A stretch of DNA of 64,000 bases, taken from positions 62,001-126,000 of the forward strand of contig JAQTYQ010000006.1 in NCBI GenBank assembly GCA_028688225.1, in the 5' to 3' direction. The stretch comes from Opitutaceae bacterium. Lineage in GTDB: Bacteria; Verrucomicrobiota; Verrucomicrobiia; Opitutales; Opitutaceae. A program made the translations under genes and the position numbers. Each line of letters starts with the position of its first letter. The stretch's first letter is position 1. The notes beneath the pieces were generated by a model, which saw only the letters and a program-made list of their open reading frames with translations, had not been told where the DNA came from and did not search any database. Shown piece after piece: positions 7,538-16,769 of this stretch.

Positions 7538-8982
7538 TCATGCGCAAGAAACTCATCATCTCGCCACGCGATATCCTGCTGCCTTACCAGCGCGCCTGGA
7601 GCGACGATCGCGCACGCTTCAAGGCCGGCCTCTGGTCCCGCCAGACCGGCAAGGATTTTTCCTCGGCCGAGGAAATCGTGCGCGACTGCCTGACCCGCGC
7701 CAAGACCACCTGGCTTATCGCGGCGCCTTCTGAACGCCAGAGCATCGAATCGCTCGCCAAGTGCCGCGAATGGAGCGAAGCCTATAAGCTGGCGATCACG
7801 GATGCCCGCATCGTCAATGAGTCGTCCAACCCCGAGGCGCTGCTCAAATCGAGCGAGATTATCTTTGCCAATGGCGCGCGGGTGGTCGCGGTGCCCGGCC
7901 GGCCTGATACCGTGCGCGGATTCTCGGCCAATGCGCTCCTTACGGAATTCGCATTCTTCGAGGATGACGACGCCACCTGGCGGGCCATCCTGCCCTCGAT
8001 CACCAATCCGCTCAGGGGGGGCGAAAAGAAAATCCGGATCATCTCGACGCCCAATGGCCGGCAGGGCCGGTTTTTCAAGATCATCGACGAGAATCTGCTC
8101 AATCCCGTGCCGGGCCGGAAAATGGTCTGGAGCTGCCATAAGGTCACGATCCATGAGGCCGTGCGCCTGGGATTGCCCGTGGACATCGACCAGATCCGCG
8201 AAGGCATGGATGACGCCGAAGGGTTTGCCCAGGAATTCGAATGCGAATTTCTCGACAGCAGCAACGTGCTGCTGCCTTACGATATCATCGGCCTGGCCGA
8301 GAGTGCGGAGGCCACGGAGTTCGGCGATCCCGCATTTTGGGATGTGCGCGCGGGCAATCCGGTGGTGCTGGGCATCGATTTCGGTCGCACCAATGATCCG
8401 ACGATCTGCTGGGCGCTGGAACGGATCGGCGATATTTGGTGGACGCGCGAGGTGCTGGTCCTGAAGGGCATGTCTTCACCCGCGCAGCAGACGATCCTTT
8501 CCAGCCGGATCAAACGCGCCGGCCGGGTCTGCTTCGACAACACCGGCCCCGGCATCGGCCTGGGCGATCATTTGGTGCAGGAACATGGCGAGTACGATCC
8601 GGCTGCGCATAAGTTCGGCAGGATCGAGCTCGATACGTTCACTGCGGGCTTCAAGCGGGAGATTTTCCCGAAGCTGCGGCGCGCTTTCGAGGCGCCCGTG
8701 AAACTCAGAATCCCGGTTTCAAAGGCCGTTCGTGAAGACCTCCACGAAATGCGTCAGATCGTGCGCAATGGCGAATACACCTATGCTGCTCCGCACACGG
8801 CCGAGGGTCACAGCGACCGTTGCACCGCCCTGGCATTGGCCCTGCGGGCGACAGCGGCGAGCGCCGGCCCCTTCGCCTTCCGCACCGTCCCCCTGTTTTC
8901 ACCGCCGTCCACCGCGCCCGGCCCGGACGATCTGGATGAGCCATTTGCCCGCGGTCCACGCGGCCGGGAGGTCGTGTTATGA
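7534..8982 (+). CDS. Mu gp28-like terminase large subunit
   Basis: LLPYQRAWSDDRARFKAGLWSRQTGKDFSSAEEIV and nuclease-like GIDFGRTNDPT. Confidence 0.85.
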   Translation: MIMRKKLIISPRDILLPYQRAWSDDRARFKAGLWSRQTGKDFSSAEEIVRDCLTRAKTTWLIAAPSERQSIESLAKCREWSEAYKLAITDARIVNESSNPEALLKSSEIIFANGARVVAVPGRPDTVRGFSANALLTEFAFFEDDDATWRAILPSITNPLRGGEKKIRIISTPNGRQGRFFKIIDENLLNPVPGRKMVWSCHKVTIHEAVRLGLPVDIDQIREGMDDAEGFAQEFECEFLDSSNVLLPYDIIGLAESAEATEFGDPAFWDVRAGNPVVLGIDFGRTNDPTICWALERIGDIWWTREVLVLKGMSSPAQQTILSSRIKRAGRVCFDNTGPGIGLGDHLVQEHGEYDPAAHKFGRIELDTFTAGFKREIFPKLRRAFEAPVKLRIPVSKAVREDLHEMRQIVRNGEYTYAAPHTAEGHSDRCTALALALRATAASAGPFAFRTVPLFSPPSTAPGPDDLDEPFARGPRGREVVL

Positions 8983-9164
8983 ATAAAGCCCGCCAAATCG
9001 TCCAGGAAGGCCGATCTCCCCTTTGTGAGGGTGAAGACCGCGGCAGCCCCGTCTCAGGCCCACAGCGTTCGTTTGCAACGGCTTTGCAAAGGCATTCCGC
9101 CGGACCTTCATCGGCGATGCATCGCTCCAGAAACCCCATTTTGGGCACGGAGGGCCTCCGATGA
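8979..9164 (+). CDS. small ORF between terminase and portal
   Basis: 4-nt overlap with both neighbours; composition is poor. Confidence 0.25.
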   Translation: MNKARQIVQEGRSPLCEGEDRGSPVSGPQRSFATALQRHSAGPSSAMHRSRNPILGTEGLR

Positions 9165-10765
9165 GCGCTGATACCCCCGGATTTTCCCTGGCGCTGATCG
9201 CGGCCGACCGCCGGTCGCGGTTCGACCCCCTGCGCAATTTCGATCCCGCCCGGCTGACGCGGTACCTCGACAGTTTCCGGGCCGGCCGCTTGCGCGACCT
9301 CGCCCTGGTCATGGACGCCATCGAGGAGCGCGACGATGTGCTGGCCTCGGTCGCGCCCAAGGCCAAGTCCGCGGTCGCCCGGCATGGCTGGGAAATCCTC
9401 ACGGTCGACACCGAGGATGAAGCCGCCGCCCGGCAGGCGCAGGAGCAAAAGGCCGTCCTGGAACAATTCTATAACAACCTGCGCGTCACGAGCGCGCTCG
9501 ACCAGGACGAGTTGGGTGGCGTTTCGCTGCTGCTCCGCCAGATGATGGATGCCAAGGGCAAGCGCTATGCCGTCCATAACATTGTTTGGCAGCCGCTGGC
9601 CGGCGGCCGCTACACCGCCACCCTGTGGTTCACCCCGCTTTGGTTCTGCGAGAACTCCACCGGGCGCATGCGCTTCATCCAGGATGCCTTTGGGTACGAC
9701 GGCATCCCGATGGACCCCGGCGAGTGGCTGGTGACGCGCGGCCAGGGTGTCATGATCGCCTGCGCCGTCGCCTGGATGTTCAAGCACCTGCCGCTGCGCG
9801 ACTGGCTCATCTACAGCCAGCGCCATGGCATGCCGGGCATCGAGGGGGTAACCGATGCGGCCGAAGGCTCCCCGGAATGGGAGACCCTGGTGCGGGCCGT
9901 GCGCTCCGCCGCCTCGGACTTCAAATGGGTGCGCAACCGCAATTCCGAGATCAAGACGATCGATTTCTCCGCCCAGGGCGCGCTGCCTTATCCGCCGCTG
10001 GTCGAGCGGATGGACCGGGCGCTGGCCGCGCTCTGGCGCGGCGCCGACCTCTCGACCATCAGCGCCGGCTCCGGACAGGGGCAGGGGGCCAGCCTCCAGG
10101 GCAAGGAGGCCGATCTCATTGAGCAGGATGACGCCGCCTGGCTGAGTGAAATTCTCCAGCTCAAACTCGATCGGCTGGTCCTCGACAACGTCTTCGGCGA
10201 GGGCACGCCGGCCCTTGCCTATTTCCAGATCCGCTCGGCCAACCAGCAGAATATCGACCTCGATCTCAAGATCGACGACTTTGCGCTGCGCGCCGGGCAT
10301 CCGGTTTCGCAGAAGCAGTTTGCCGAACGCTACCAGCGGCCGCTGCCCGACCCGGAGGATGCTCTTCTGCATGCGGCCCCGGCTGCGCCGGCGGCAGATC
10401 CGGCTTTCGCCGGCCTGCCCTCCGCTTTGGCGGCGCCGGCGGCCAATGAACGGCCGCTCGGCTCCATTGGTCGCGAGGCGGCGTTCCGCGCCCATGCCGT
10501 CGAACAGCTCTCGCGCGCCCAGGCGGCCGCGCTTTCGCCCTTGATCACCCGCCTCCGGGCGATCGCGGCGCAGCCGGATGAAGATTTCAACCGTGAGCTC
10601 GCGCGCCTCAAGGCCGATCTGCCCGATCTCTACCGCACCGTGCTATCCGATCCCGCGCTGGCCGCGGCCTTCGAGGAGATCCTCGGCGCGGCCCTGGTCT
10701 CCGGCGCGGCCGAGGCCGCCCAGGCGCATCAGCCGATCAAGACGCACAAGGGGGAACGCGCATGA
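9161..10765 (+). CDS. Mu gp29-like (DUF935) portal protein
   Basis: FDPARLTRYLDSFRAGRLRDLALVMDAIEERDDVLASVAPKAKSAVARHGWEI pattern. Confidence 0.85.
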   Translation: MSADTPGFSLALIAADRRSRFDPLRNFDPARLTRYLDSFRAGRLRDLALVMDAIEERDDVLASVAPKAKSAVARHGWEILTVDTEDEAAARQAQEQKAVLEQFYNNLRVTSALDQDELGGVSLLLRQMMDAKGKRYAVHNIVWQPLAGGRYTATLWFTPLWFCENSTGRMRFIQDAFGYDGIPMDPGEWLVTRGQGVMIACAVAWMFKHLPLRDWLIYSQRHGMPGIEGVTDAAEGSPEWETLVRAVRSAASDFKWVRNRNSEIKTIDFSAQGALPYPPLVERMDRALAALWRGADLSTISAGSGQGQGASLQGKEADLIEQDDAAWLSEILQLKLDRLVLDNVFGEGTPALAYFQIRSANQQNIDLDLKIDDFALRAGHPVSQKQFAERYQRPLPDPEDALLHAAPAAPAADPAFAGLPSALAAPAANERPLGSIGREAAFRAHAVEQLSRAQAAALSPLITRLRAIAAQPDEDFNRELARLKADLPDLYRTVLSDPALAAAFEEILGAALVSGAAEAAQAHQPIKTHKGERA

Positions 10766-12162
10766 AATCCGCCGAAAAAATTGGCCTCGCACCGGGCTCT
10801 TGCCGGCTTTCGCCGGCCGAGGCCTTGACGTCCGAAACGTGGAGCGAGGCTGACAAGCATGCGGAGGAACTCTCCGGCCAAGGGCCGTGGAGCCCGAAAC
10901 GCCCGAGGCGTTCCGCAAGCTTCGATCATCACTATGGGCTTTGGCCCCGCTTTCTCAAGATGAAAACCATCAGTCTCTATTTCCGCCCGCTCCTCATGGC
11001 CGCCAACGAGGCCGTCACTTTCCGCTGGGTCGGAGCCGCCAATGAGCTGTCCGACGCCGGCCATTCGTGGTTTCGCCTGAGCCCTTATGGGGATTATCCG
11101 GTCAACATCGCGGAGCATGGCCGCAGGCGGCGCGTCATTCAGCGCATTGATCGCGCGGCGGCCGATGAAATGATCGCAGCCTTTAACAGCCTGGCTGGCC
11201 GCGCGGCCCGGCTGTTCCGCGGCCTGCCGGTTTATATCGGCCATCCCGATGACCCGGAATGGAAGCGGGAAAACCCCGGCATTCCGGCGCAGGCCCAGGG
11301 CCGCGTGAAAGAACTACAGGCGCGCGCCGACGGCCTCTACGGCCGCATCGCCCTCAACGCGGCCGGCGCCGCGCTCATCAGCGGCGAGGCCGCGCCCTAC
11401 GACGCGCAGAGCCCCCATTGGGGCATGATCCAGATCGCGGAAGGCATTTATCGGCCGGTGAAGCTCTTCTCCATCGGCCTTACCAACCACCCGAACATTC
11501 CCGATACGGCCATCGGCCTCAATGAGGCCGCGGCCGCGGAATCCTCCGCCACCATGAAAGAACAACTGCTCAAACTCCTCGCGGCGCTCGGTCTCACCGT
11601 CGCCGCCGACGCCGATGACGCGAAAGTGACGTCGGCCGCCAACGAAGCCCTGCTCAAGGCGCAGGCGGCCCTGGCCGCCCAGGGCGAACTCACCACCGCC
11701 AAGACCCAGCTCGCCGCTGCCGCCAACGAAAAAGCCGCGCTGCAGGGTCAGCTCGTCACCGTCACGAATGAAGCCGCGACCGCGAAGACCAGGGTCACGA
11801 CGCTGGAATCCCAGGTCGCCGCCGAGCGTGAGGCCCGCGCCGAGGCCGTGCTCACCCGCGCGGTCAATGAGGGCCGCATCGCCCAGGCCCAGCGGCCTGA
11901 ATGGAAAAGCAAGCTCATCGCCGCGCCGGATTTCGCCTCGACGGAGGGCGAGCTCGGCAAGCTCAAAAAGACCGTCAATACGCAGAGCCGCGTCGCCGAT
12001 CTGGGCGCGCGCAAGGCCGAGCAGGCCGCCTCCGCCGAGACCATCCGCGCGATTAACGATGCCGTCGCCAAAAAGCAGAAGGAGACCGGCTGCTCGCATC
12101 GCACTGCCTACCAGGCGATCCGCCAGGAGAAGCCCGAGCTGTTCGCGGCCGGCAGCGATTGA
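10762..12162 (+). CDS. Mu gpI-like protease/scaffold protein
   Basis: FRLSPYGDYPVNIAEHGRRRRVIQRIDRAAADEMIAAFNS... with Ala-rich coiled C-terminus; start may be 10,960. Confidence 0.7.
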   Translation: MKSAEKIGLAPGSCRLSPAEALTSETWSEADKHAEELSGQGPWSPKRPRRSASFDHHYGLWPRFLKMKTISLYFRPLLMAANEAVTFRWVGAANELSDAGHSWFRLSPYGDYPVNIAEHGRRRRVIQRIDRAAADEMIAAFNSLAGRAARLFRGLPVYIGHPDDPEWKRENPGIPAQAQGRVKELQARADGLYGRIALNAAGAALISGEAAPYDAQSPHWGMIQIAEGIYRPVKLFSIGLTNHPNIPDTAIGLNEAAAAESSATMKEQLLKLLAALGLTVAADADDAKVTSAANEALLKAQAALAAQGELTTAKTQLAAAANEKAALQGQLVTVTNEAATAKTRVTTLESQVAAEREARAEAVLTRAVNEGRIAQAQRPEWKSKLIAAPDFASTEGELGKLKKTVNTQSRVADLGARKAEQAASAETIRAINDAVAKKQKETGCSHRTAYQAIRQEKPELFAAGSD

Positions 12163-12216
12163 GCCGCATCCTCCCATTGATTCCGAAACTTCGCCCAAAC
12201 TCAGCCAATTCCCACC

Positions 12217-12915
12217 ATGATTACCATCATCTCCGCGATCACGATCGCGTTTTGCCTCCTCTTCGCCGGCGCCCTGCTCGTCAGTTGGGCGCGCGGCTTT
12301 CGCCGTCGGGGCCGCCTCATCCCGGCCATCAACACGCTGCCGGGCAATGTCGGCACGTCGAAACATTCCCGCCGCTACCTGGCGTCGGCCGCCGTGGCGA
12401 CGCGCTACCTCCTGGCCAAACTCGGCGCCGATGCCGAGCATATCGCCGTCGTGGCCGCCACCAGCGACCAGCCCATTGGCGTTATGACCGACGAGGCCGC
12501 CGCCGCCGAAGATCCGATCAACGTCGAGCTGCTCGGCGTCACCGGTCGCACGCTGCCACTCGTCGCGGCCGGCGCCATCGCCACCGGGGCGGATGTCTAC
12601 CAGACGGCCGCCGGCAAGGTCGATGTGAAGCCCACCGCCGCCGGCACCTACTGGCGCATCGGCACGGCGCTCACGGCCGCGACTGCCGACGGCGATCCCA
12701 TCGAGGTCGCGACCAGCAGGCCGCGCAAGCTCATCGTCATTGCCGCGCTCGGCAATGTGAATGGCGAAATCGCCGCCCTGACCTTCACCGCGGGCGGCGC
12801 CACCGGCCCGGAAGTCGAGGCGCTCCGCGACAAGTGCGAGGAGCTGGCCGATGATGTCCGCGCCATCGCGGCCGCGTTGAACGGCGACGCCGACGTGGCG
12901 CTGGCCACCACCTAG
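12217..12915 (+). CDS. DUF2190-like capsid decoration protein with N-terminal TM
   Basis: Position before the capsid gene; AVVAATSDQPIGVMTDEAAAAEDPINVELLGVTGRTLPLVAAGAIATGADVYQT. Confidence 0.55.
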   Translation: MITIISAITIAFCLLFAGALLVSWARGFRRRGRLIPAINTLPGNVGTSKHSRRYLASAAVATRYLLAKLGADAEHIAVVAATSDQPIGVMTDEAAAAEDPINVELLGVTGRTLPLVAAGAIATGADVYQTAAGKVDVKPTAAGTYWRIGTALTAATADGDPIEVATSRPRKLIVIAALGNVNGEIAALTFTAGGATGPEVEALRDKCEELADDVRAIAAALNGDADVALATT

Positions 12916-12958
12916 GCCTGCCTCCGCTTCACTCCCACTCCCACGATCACTCTCACAT

Positions 12959-13954
12959 TTGATTTCCATGAATAAAATCCACTCCTCTCCCGCGGAGCTG
13001 TTTGCTCCGCTCGGCGTTGATCTCGGCGAAGGCCGTAATCCCGCCGGCCTGATCTGCGCGGCCAATGAGTCGCGCTTCACCGCGGGCCATTATTCCGAGC
13101 CTCTCACCGCTTACACGGTGGGCTGGAAAGACCCCGAGCAGGTCGATGCGATCCTGCAGCGCCTGTTCCCCGAGGTGCCCGTCTCGCGGCGCTTCGAATT
13201 CAAGAAGGCCGACAACGCCCAGGCCTTCCTCTCCGAGCTCGACGATATCCGCCCGATCGGCTCGCCCTTCAAGCGGGTCGAATACACGGGCTCGACGGCC
13301 AACGAGAAGACGCTCAACAAGGGCCTCACGGTGCGCATCGATCACGATCAATGCGATGACCTCGAGGCCGAGAAGACGCTCACCATCGACCGGCTGCTCC
13401 AGCGCCTGGCGCGCAATGAGCTGCGCCGCGGCATCGCCCTCCTCGAGGCCAACGATACCACCGCCGGCGCCGTCTTCAGCAAGACCACCAATCCGGACGG
13501 CTTGATCCGCGCCATGCTGGTGGCCGGCGCCAACATCACGGGCATCCGGCCCAACGTGCTCGTCTACGGAGAGGCGGCCTGGGATCTGCGGCTCGACGCC
13601 TATGAAGACCCGGCCCGCGTGCAGCCAACTAACCGGGCGGACAAGACTCCGGAGGAGCTCGCCCGCTATTTCATGGTCGACCTGGTCGAGATCGTGAAAG
13701 CCCGCTACCAGTCGAGCGCCTCCGCCAAGGCGGTCATCGTGCCCACGACCGTGTACGGCTACCTAGCCATGCAGGGTATGGGCAAGGACGATCCCAGCGC
13801 GGTCAAACGCTTCACCTCGCAATCGCGAGGTGGCCAGCGCTATGGCGTCTACGTGGTCGAACACGAGAAATTCACCGATATCTCGGTCGAGCTCTATTCG
13901 AACATTGTCGCGACCGGCCTCGGCATCGTCACGCGCACCATCACCACTTCCTAG
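12959..13954 (+). CDS. major capsid protein
   Basis: Position between decoration and connector genes; KTLNKGLTVRIDHDQCDDLEAEKTLTIDRLLQRL...RGIALLEA. Confidence 0.75.
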   Translation: MISMNKIHSSPAELFAPLGVDLGEGRNPAGLICAANESRFTAGHYSEPLTAYTVGWKDPEQVDAILQRLFPEVPVSRRFEFKKADNAQAFLSELDDIRPIGSPFKRVEYTGSTANEKTLNKGLTVRIDHDQCDDLEAEKTLTIDRLLQRLARNELRRGIALLEANDTTAGAVFSKTTNPDGLIRAMLVAGANITGIRPNVLVYGEAAWDLRLDAYEDPARVQPTNRADKTPEELARYFMVDLVEIVKARYQSSASAKAVIVPTTVYGYLAMQGMGKDDPSAVKRFTSQSRGGQRYGVYVVEHEKFTDISVELYSNIVATGLGIVTRTITTS

Positions 13955-13969
13955 AGCGGTGATTTCTTC

Positions 13970-14018
13970 GAGCCTCCTGCCCTGAGCCTGTCGAAGGGCG
14001 CCGAGCGGGGGGCTCTTT
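13970..14018. repeat. CCTGAGCCTGTCGAAGGG-type short repeat, may act as terminator after capsid gene
   Basis: CCTGAGCCTGTCGAAGGG at 13981-13998 flanked by imperfect GAGCCTCC/GGGGGGCTC arms. Confidence 0.6.
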
Positions 14019-14034
14019 AGAAACCATCCCGCCA

Positions 14035-14090
14035 CTTTCTTCACTTTCACTCTCACTTTCACTTTTACTCTCACTTTCACCCTCACTCCC
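14035..14090 (+). repeat. pyrimidine-rich CACTYT hexamer tract upstream of GTG start
   Basis: TTCTTCACTTTCACTCTCACTTTCACTTTTACTCTCACTTTCACCCTCACTCCC-GTG. Confidence 0.8.
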
Positions 14091-14543
14091 GTGTCCTGGA
14101 TCGCCCTCACCGAAACCAATGTCCGCACCAAGCTCAGCGGCCCCGAACTCTCGGCGCTCAAGACGGCCGCGCTTGCCTCCGGGCAGACCGATCCGCTGCC
14201 GGACATCATCAGTCAAATCGTCAAGGAGGTGCGCGGTTATGTCGCCGCCTGCGCGCGGAACAAGCTCGGCGATGGCGCGACGATCCCCGACGAGCTCGAA
14301 GGCGCGGCCATCTCGCGCATCCGCTTCGAGCTCGCCACGCGACTGCCCATCGCCTCGCTTCTCACTGAGGACCGCCGTACCGCCAATGCCAACGCACTCT
14401 CGCTCCTGCGCGATGTGGCCGTCTGCCGCTTCCTGATTGTTCAGCCGGTCACCGCTGCCGCCGACCAGGCCGCCGGCGGCACATCGGCCGAACTCGTCAG
14501 CGAGGGGCGGGATCTCGCTGGGAGCGACCTGGCGGGAGTTTGA
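14091..14543 (+). CDS. Mu gp36-like (DUF1320) head-tail protein
   Basis: WIALTETNVRTKLSGPELSALKTAAL...ISQIVKEVRGYVAAC. Confidence 0.7.
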   Translation: MSWIALTETNVRTKLSGPELSALKTAALASGQTDPLPDIISQIVKEVRGYVAACARNKLGDGATIPDELEGAAISRIRFELATRLPIASLLTEDRRTANANALSLLRDVAVCRFLIVQPVTAAADQAAGGTSAELVSEGRDLAGSDLAGV

Positions 14544-15376
14544 CCATGATCATCGCCGCACCACAGCCATTCCAGGAGGCGATCGCATCGCGGATCATCC
14601 GCTCGATCCTGCCGACGGATTTTCGCACGCGGCTCTTGCGCGAGATCCCGGCTGCGCTGCGCGAACGCGCCTTCTTCTCCGCCGGCGTCACCAAGGCCGA
14701 ATTTCTGCAACGCGCGAGCGCCGGCATCGACGAGTTGCTCGCCGGCAAGACCGACCGCGCCACCCAGCGTGCCGGACTCAAACAGCTCCTGCAACAGCTC
14801 GGCTATCAGCCCCATGGCGGCCATGAGGGCACGTTGCTCGATCTCAGCAGCGATGCGCGGCTCAACTTGATCCTCGATACCAATCTGGAGCTGGCCCAGG
14901 GCTACGGCCACTTCGCGGAAGGGCAGAACCCGGCGATCTTGGATCAATGGCCCGCGCAGGAATTGGTCCGCGTGGCCAACTTCGGCTCGACGCATCAACG
15001 CGATTGGGCAGAAAGGTGGGTGCAGGCCGGCGGCCAATTTTTTGGCGGCCGGATGATCGCGCTGAAGGATGACGAGGTCTGGAACCAACTGGGCAATTCC
15101 GACCTCTTCGATGACGGTCTCGATACACCATACCCGCCGTTCGCCTTCAATTCGGGGATGGACGTCCAGGACGTCGATCGCGACACGGCGATCGCCATCG
15201 GCCTCATTGATCGCGATACCCAGGTCGCGCCGCAAGATCGCGGGTTCAATGCCGACCTGCAGGCCTCGCCGGACGTGCGCGACCGCGCCCTGAAATCGGC
15301 GCTGCAAGACCTTTTCCAGGGCGCTGCAGCCTTCGATGCTGGCGGCGTGCTGCGTTGGCTGGGAGGTGCCGCATGA
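14540..15376 (+). CDS. MuF-like head morphogenesis protein
   Basis: LNLILDTNLELAQGYGHFAEGQ resembles the MuF motif region; gene order. Confidence 0.6.
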   Translation: MTMIIAAPQPFQEAIASRIIRSILPTDFRTRLLREIPAALRERAFFSAGVTKAEFLQRASAGIDELLAGKTDRATQRAGLKQLLQQLGYQPHGGHEGTLLDLSSDARLNLILDTNLELAQGYGHFAEGQNPAILDQWPAQELVRVANFGSTHQRDWAERWVQAGGQFFGGRMIALKDDEVWNQLGNSDLFDDGLDTPYPPFAFNSGMDVQDVDRDTAIAIGLIDRDTQVAPQDRGFNADLQASPDVRDRALKSALQDLFQGAAAFDAGGVLRWLGGAA

Positions 15377-16029
15377 GCATCGGGATCTCGATCAAGCTTG
15401 CCAGCGATGACATCACGCCTTCGGCGCGGGCGCTGCAGCGCGGCCTGCAGCCGGACCGGCTCTTCCCGATCATCGGCCGCTCGGGCGTGAACACCATTCG
15501 CGAGCATTTGTTCGGGCTTAATCAGACCCGGCCCAACGCGCTCGGCGGCCCCCGCACCAATTTCTACGCCGCGGCGGCGCGCGGCACGCATTTCGACGTC
15601 GCGGCCGATGGCGCGCAGATCTCGATCAACCAGGTCGGCATCGCCCAGCGCTACTTCGGCGGAGCGATCTCCCCGCGGAAGGCGAAATATCTCACGATCC
15701 CCGCCCGCGCCGAGGCGTATGGTAAACGCGCGGGGGAATTCCCCGACCTGGTGGTCCTCTGGGGCCGGCATGGCCCTTATGCGCTGGCCCGCGCGGCGCA
15801 GAGCGCGGTCAGCTTCCGCCGCGGCCGGGACGGCCGCTACAAATTGATCAAAGGTGGCGCCCGCGGCGGGGAAGTGCTCTTTTGGCTCGTCAAATCGGCC
15901 ACGCAACCACCCGACGAGACTGTGCTGCCATCCGATGAGGCGATGCGCGATCAGCTCGATCGCGATGTCGGCAGTTACGTGCAGCGCCTGCATCGGCGCG
16001 GCGCAGATACCACCGGAGGCGCATCATGA
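15373..16029 (+). CDS. phage virion morphogenesis protein (Mu gpG-like)
   Basis: Gene order and basic composition; 4-nt overlap. Confidence 0.6.
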   Translation: MSIGISIKLASDDITPSARALQRGLQPDRLFPIIGRSGVNTIREHLFGLNQTRPNALGGPRTNFYAAAARGTHFDVAADGAQISINQVGIAQRYFGGAISPRKAKYLTIPARAEAYGKRAGEFPDLVVLWGRHGPYALARAAQSAVSFRRGRDGRYKLIKGGARGGEVLFWLVKSATQPPDETVLPSDEAMRDQLDRDVGSYVQRLHRRGADTTGGAS

Positions 16030-16745
16030 GCGATGCCTTGATCCTCGATCCCATCGTCCTCGATCAGACCGATATCGCCGCCCGCCTGGCCGCGGATGAT
16101 TTCTTTGCGGACATCCCGGTCATCCTGGAGCGGAAGGGAATCACCGAAAACGACATCGAGGTCGCCCTCGGTTCGCTGAATCAACAAAGCGGCAAGGCCG
16201 GGGCCGTGGCAATCGTGCTCATGCCGTCGCTGCGGCCGGCCGGGCCGAGCGCGCCGGGACCGGAATACCGCGTGGCGCCGGCGGTACAGGTGATCGAAAT
16301 GCCGCTCATCAACCTGGGCGACACCGGCACGGGCAAATTCGTCGAGCAGATCGCCGCCCGCGTGCGCCAGCTCATTCATTATTGGTCGCCGGGCCGGGGC
16401 TATGTCTTCGATTTTGCCGGGCAGGATCCCATCAACGCCCGCGAAGGCCTGCGCAGTTATGCCGTCAATTTCCTGCGCCTGGGCCAGGATGATCGAGGGC
16501 CGAAGGTCGGCAATGTGCTTATCTCACCCGACGAGGGCGTTGCGCCGGTCGAGGTCACGCTGAGCTGCCCCACCGCCGGGGCCGCGATGTGGTATACGCT
16601 CGATGGCTCTGCGCCGACCCCGTCCAACCCGGCCGCCCAGCTCTATGCCGCGCCTTTTAACGTCGCAACCGCCGCCACACTCCGCGCCGCCGCCTTCGCC
16701 GCCGGCCTCGATGCCTCGAATGTTTTCCAGGCCACGTTCACCTGA
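16026..16745 (+). CDS. tail completion protein with C-terminal chitobiase/Ig-like domain
   Basis: C-terminus EVTLSCPTAGAAMWYTLDGSAPTPSNPAAQLYAAPFNVATAATLRAAAF is CHB_HEX_C_1-like. Confidence 0.6.
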   Translation: MSDALILDPIVLDQTDIAARLAADDFFADIPVILERKGITENDIEVALGSLNQQSGKAGAVAIVLMPSLRPAGPSAPGPEYRVAPAVQVIEMPLINLGDTGTGKFVEQIAARVRQLIHYWSPGRGYVFDFAGQDPINAREGLRSYAVNFLRLGQDDRGPKVGNVLISPDEGVAPVEVTLSCPTAGAAMWYTLDGSAPTPSNPAAQLYAAPFNVATAATLRAAAFAAGLDASNVFQATFT

Positions 16746-16769
16746 TCCTCACCATCACTCCCTCCTCCT

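Noticed and set aside
8705-10495. 596-aa reverse ORF opposite the terminase/portal genes
   Set aside because: Gly/Arg/Asp-rich shadow ORF of high-GC coding sequence; the forward frames carry recognisable Mu-like terminase and portal proteins.
11314-13080. 588-aa reverse ORF
   Set aside because: Antisense shadow of scaffold and decoration protein genes; low-complexity composition.
5326-14090. CACTYT tracts as a CRISPR array
   Set aside because: Contiguous short hexamers without unique spacers.
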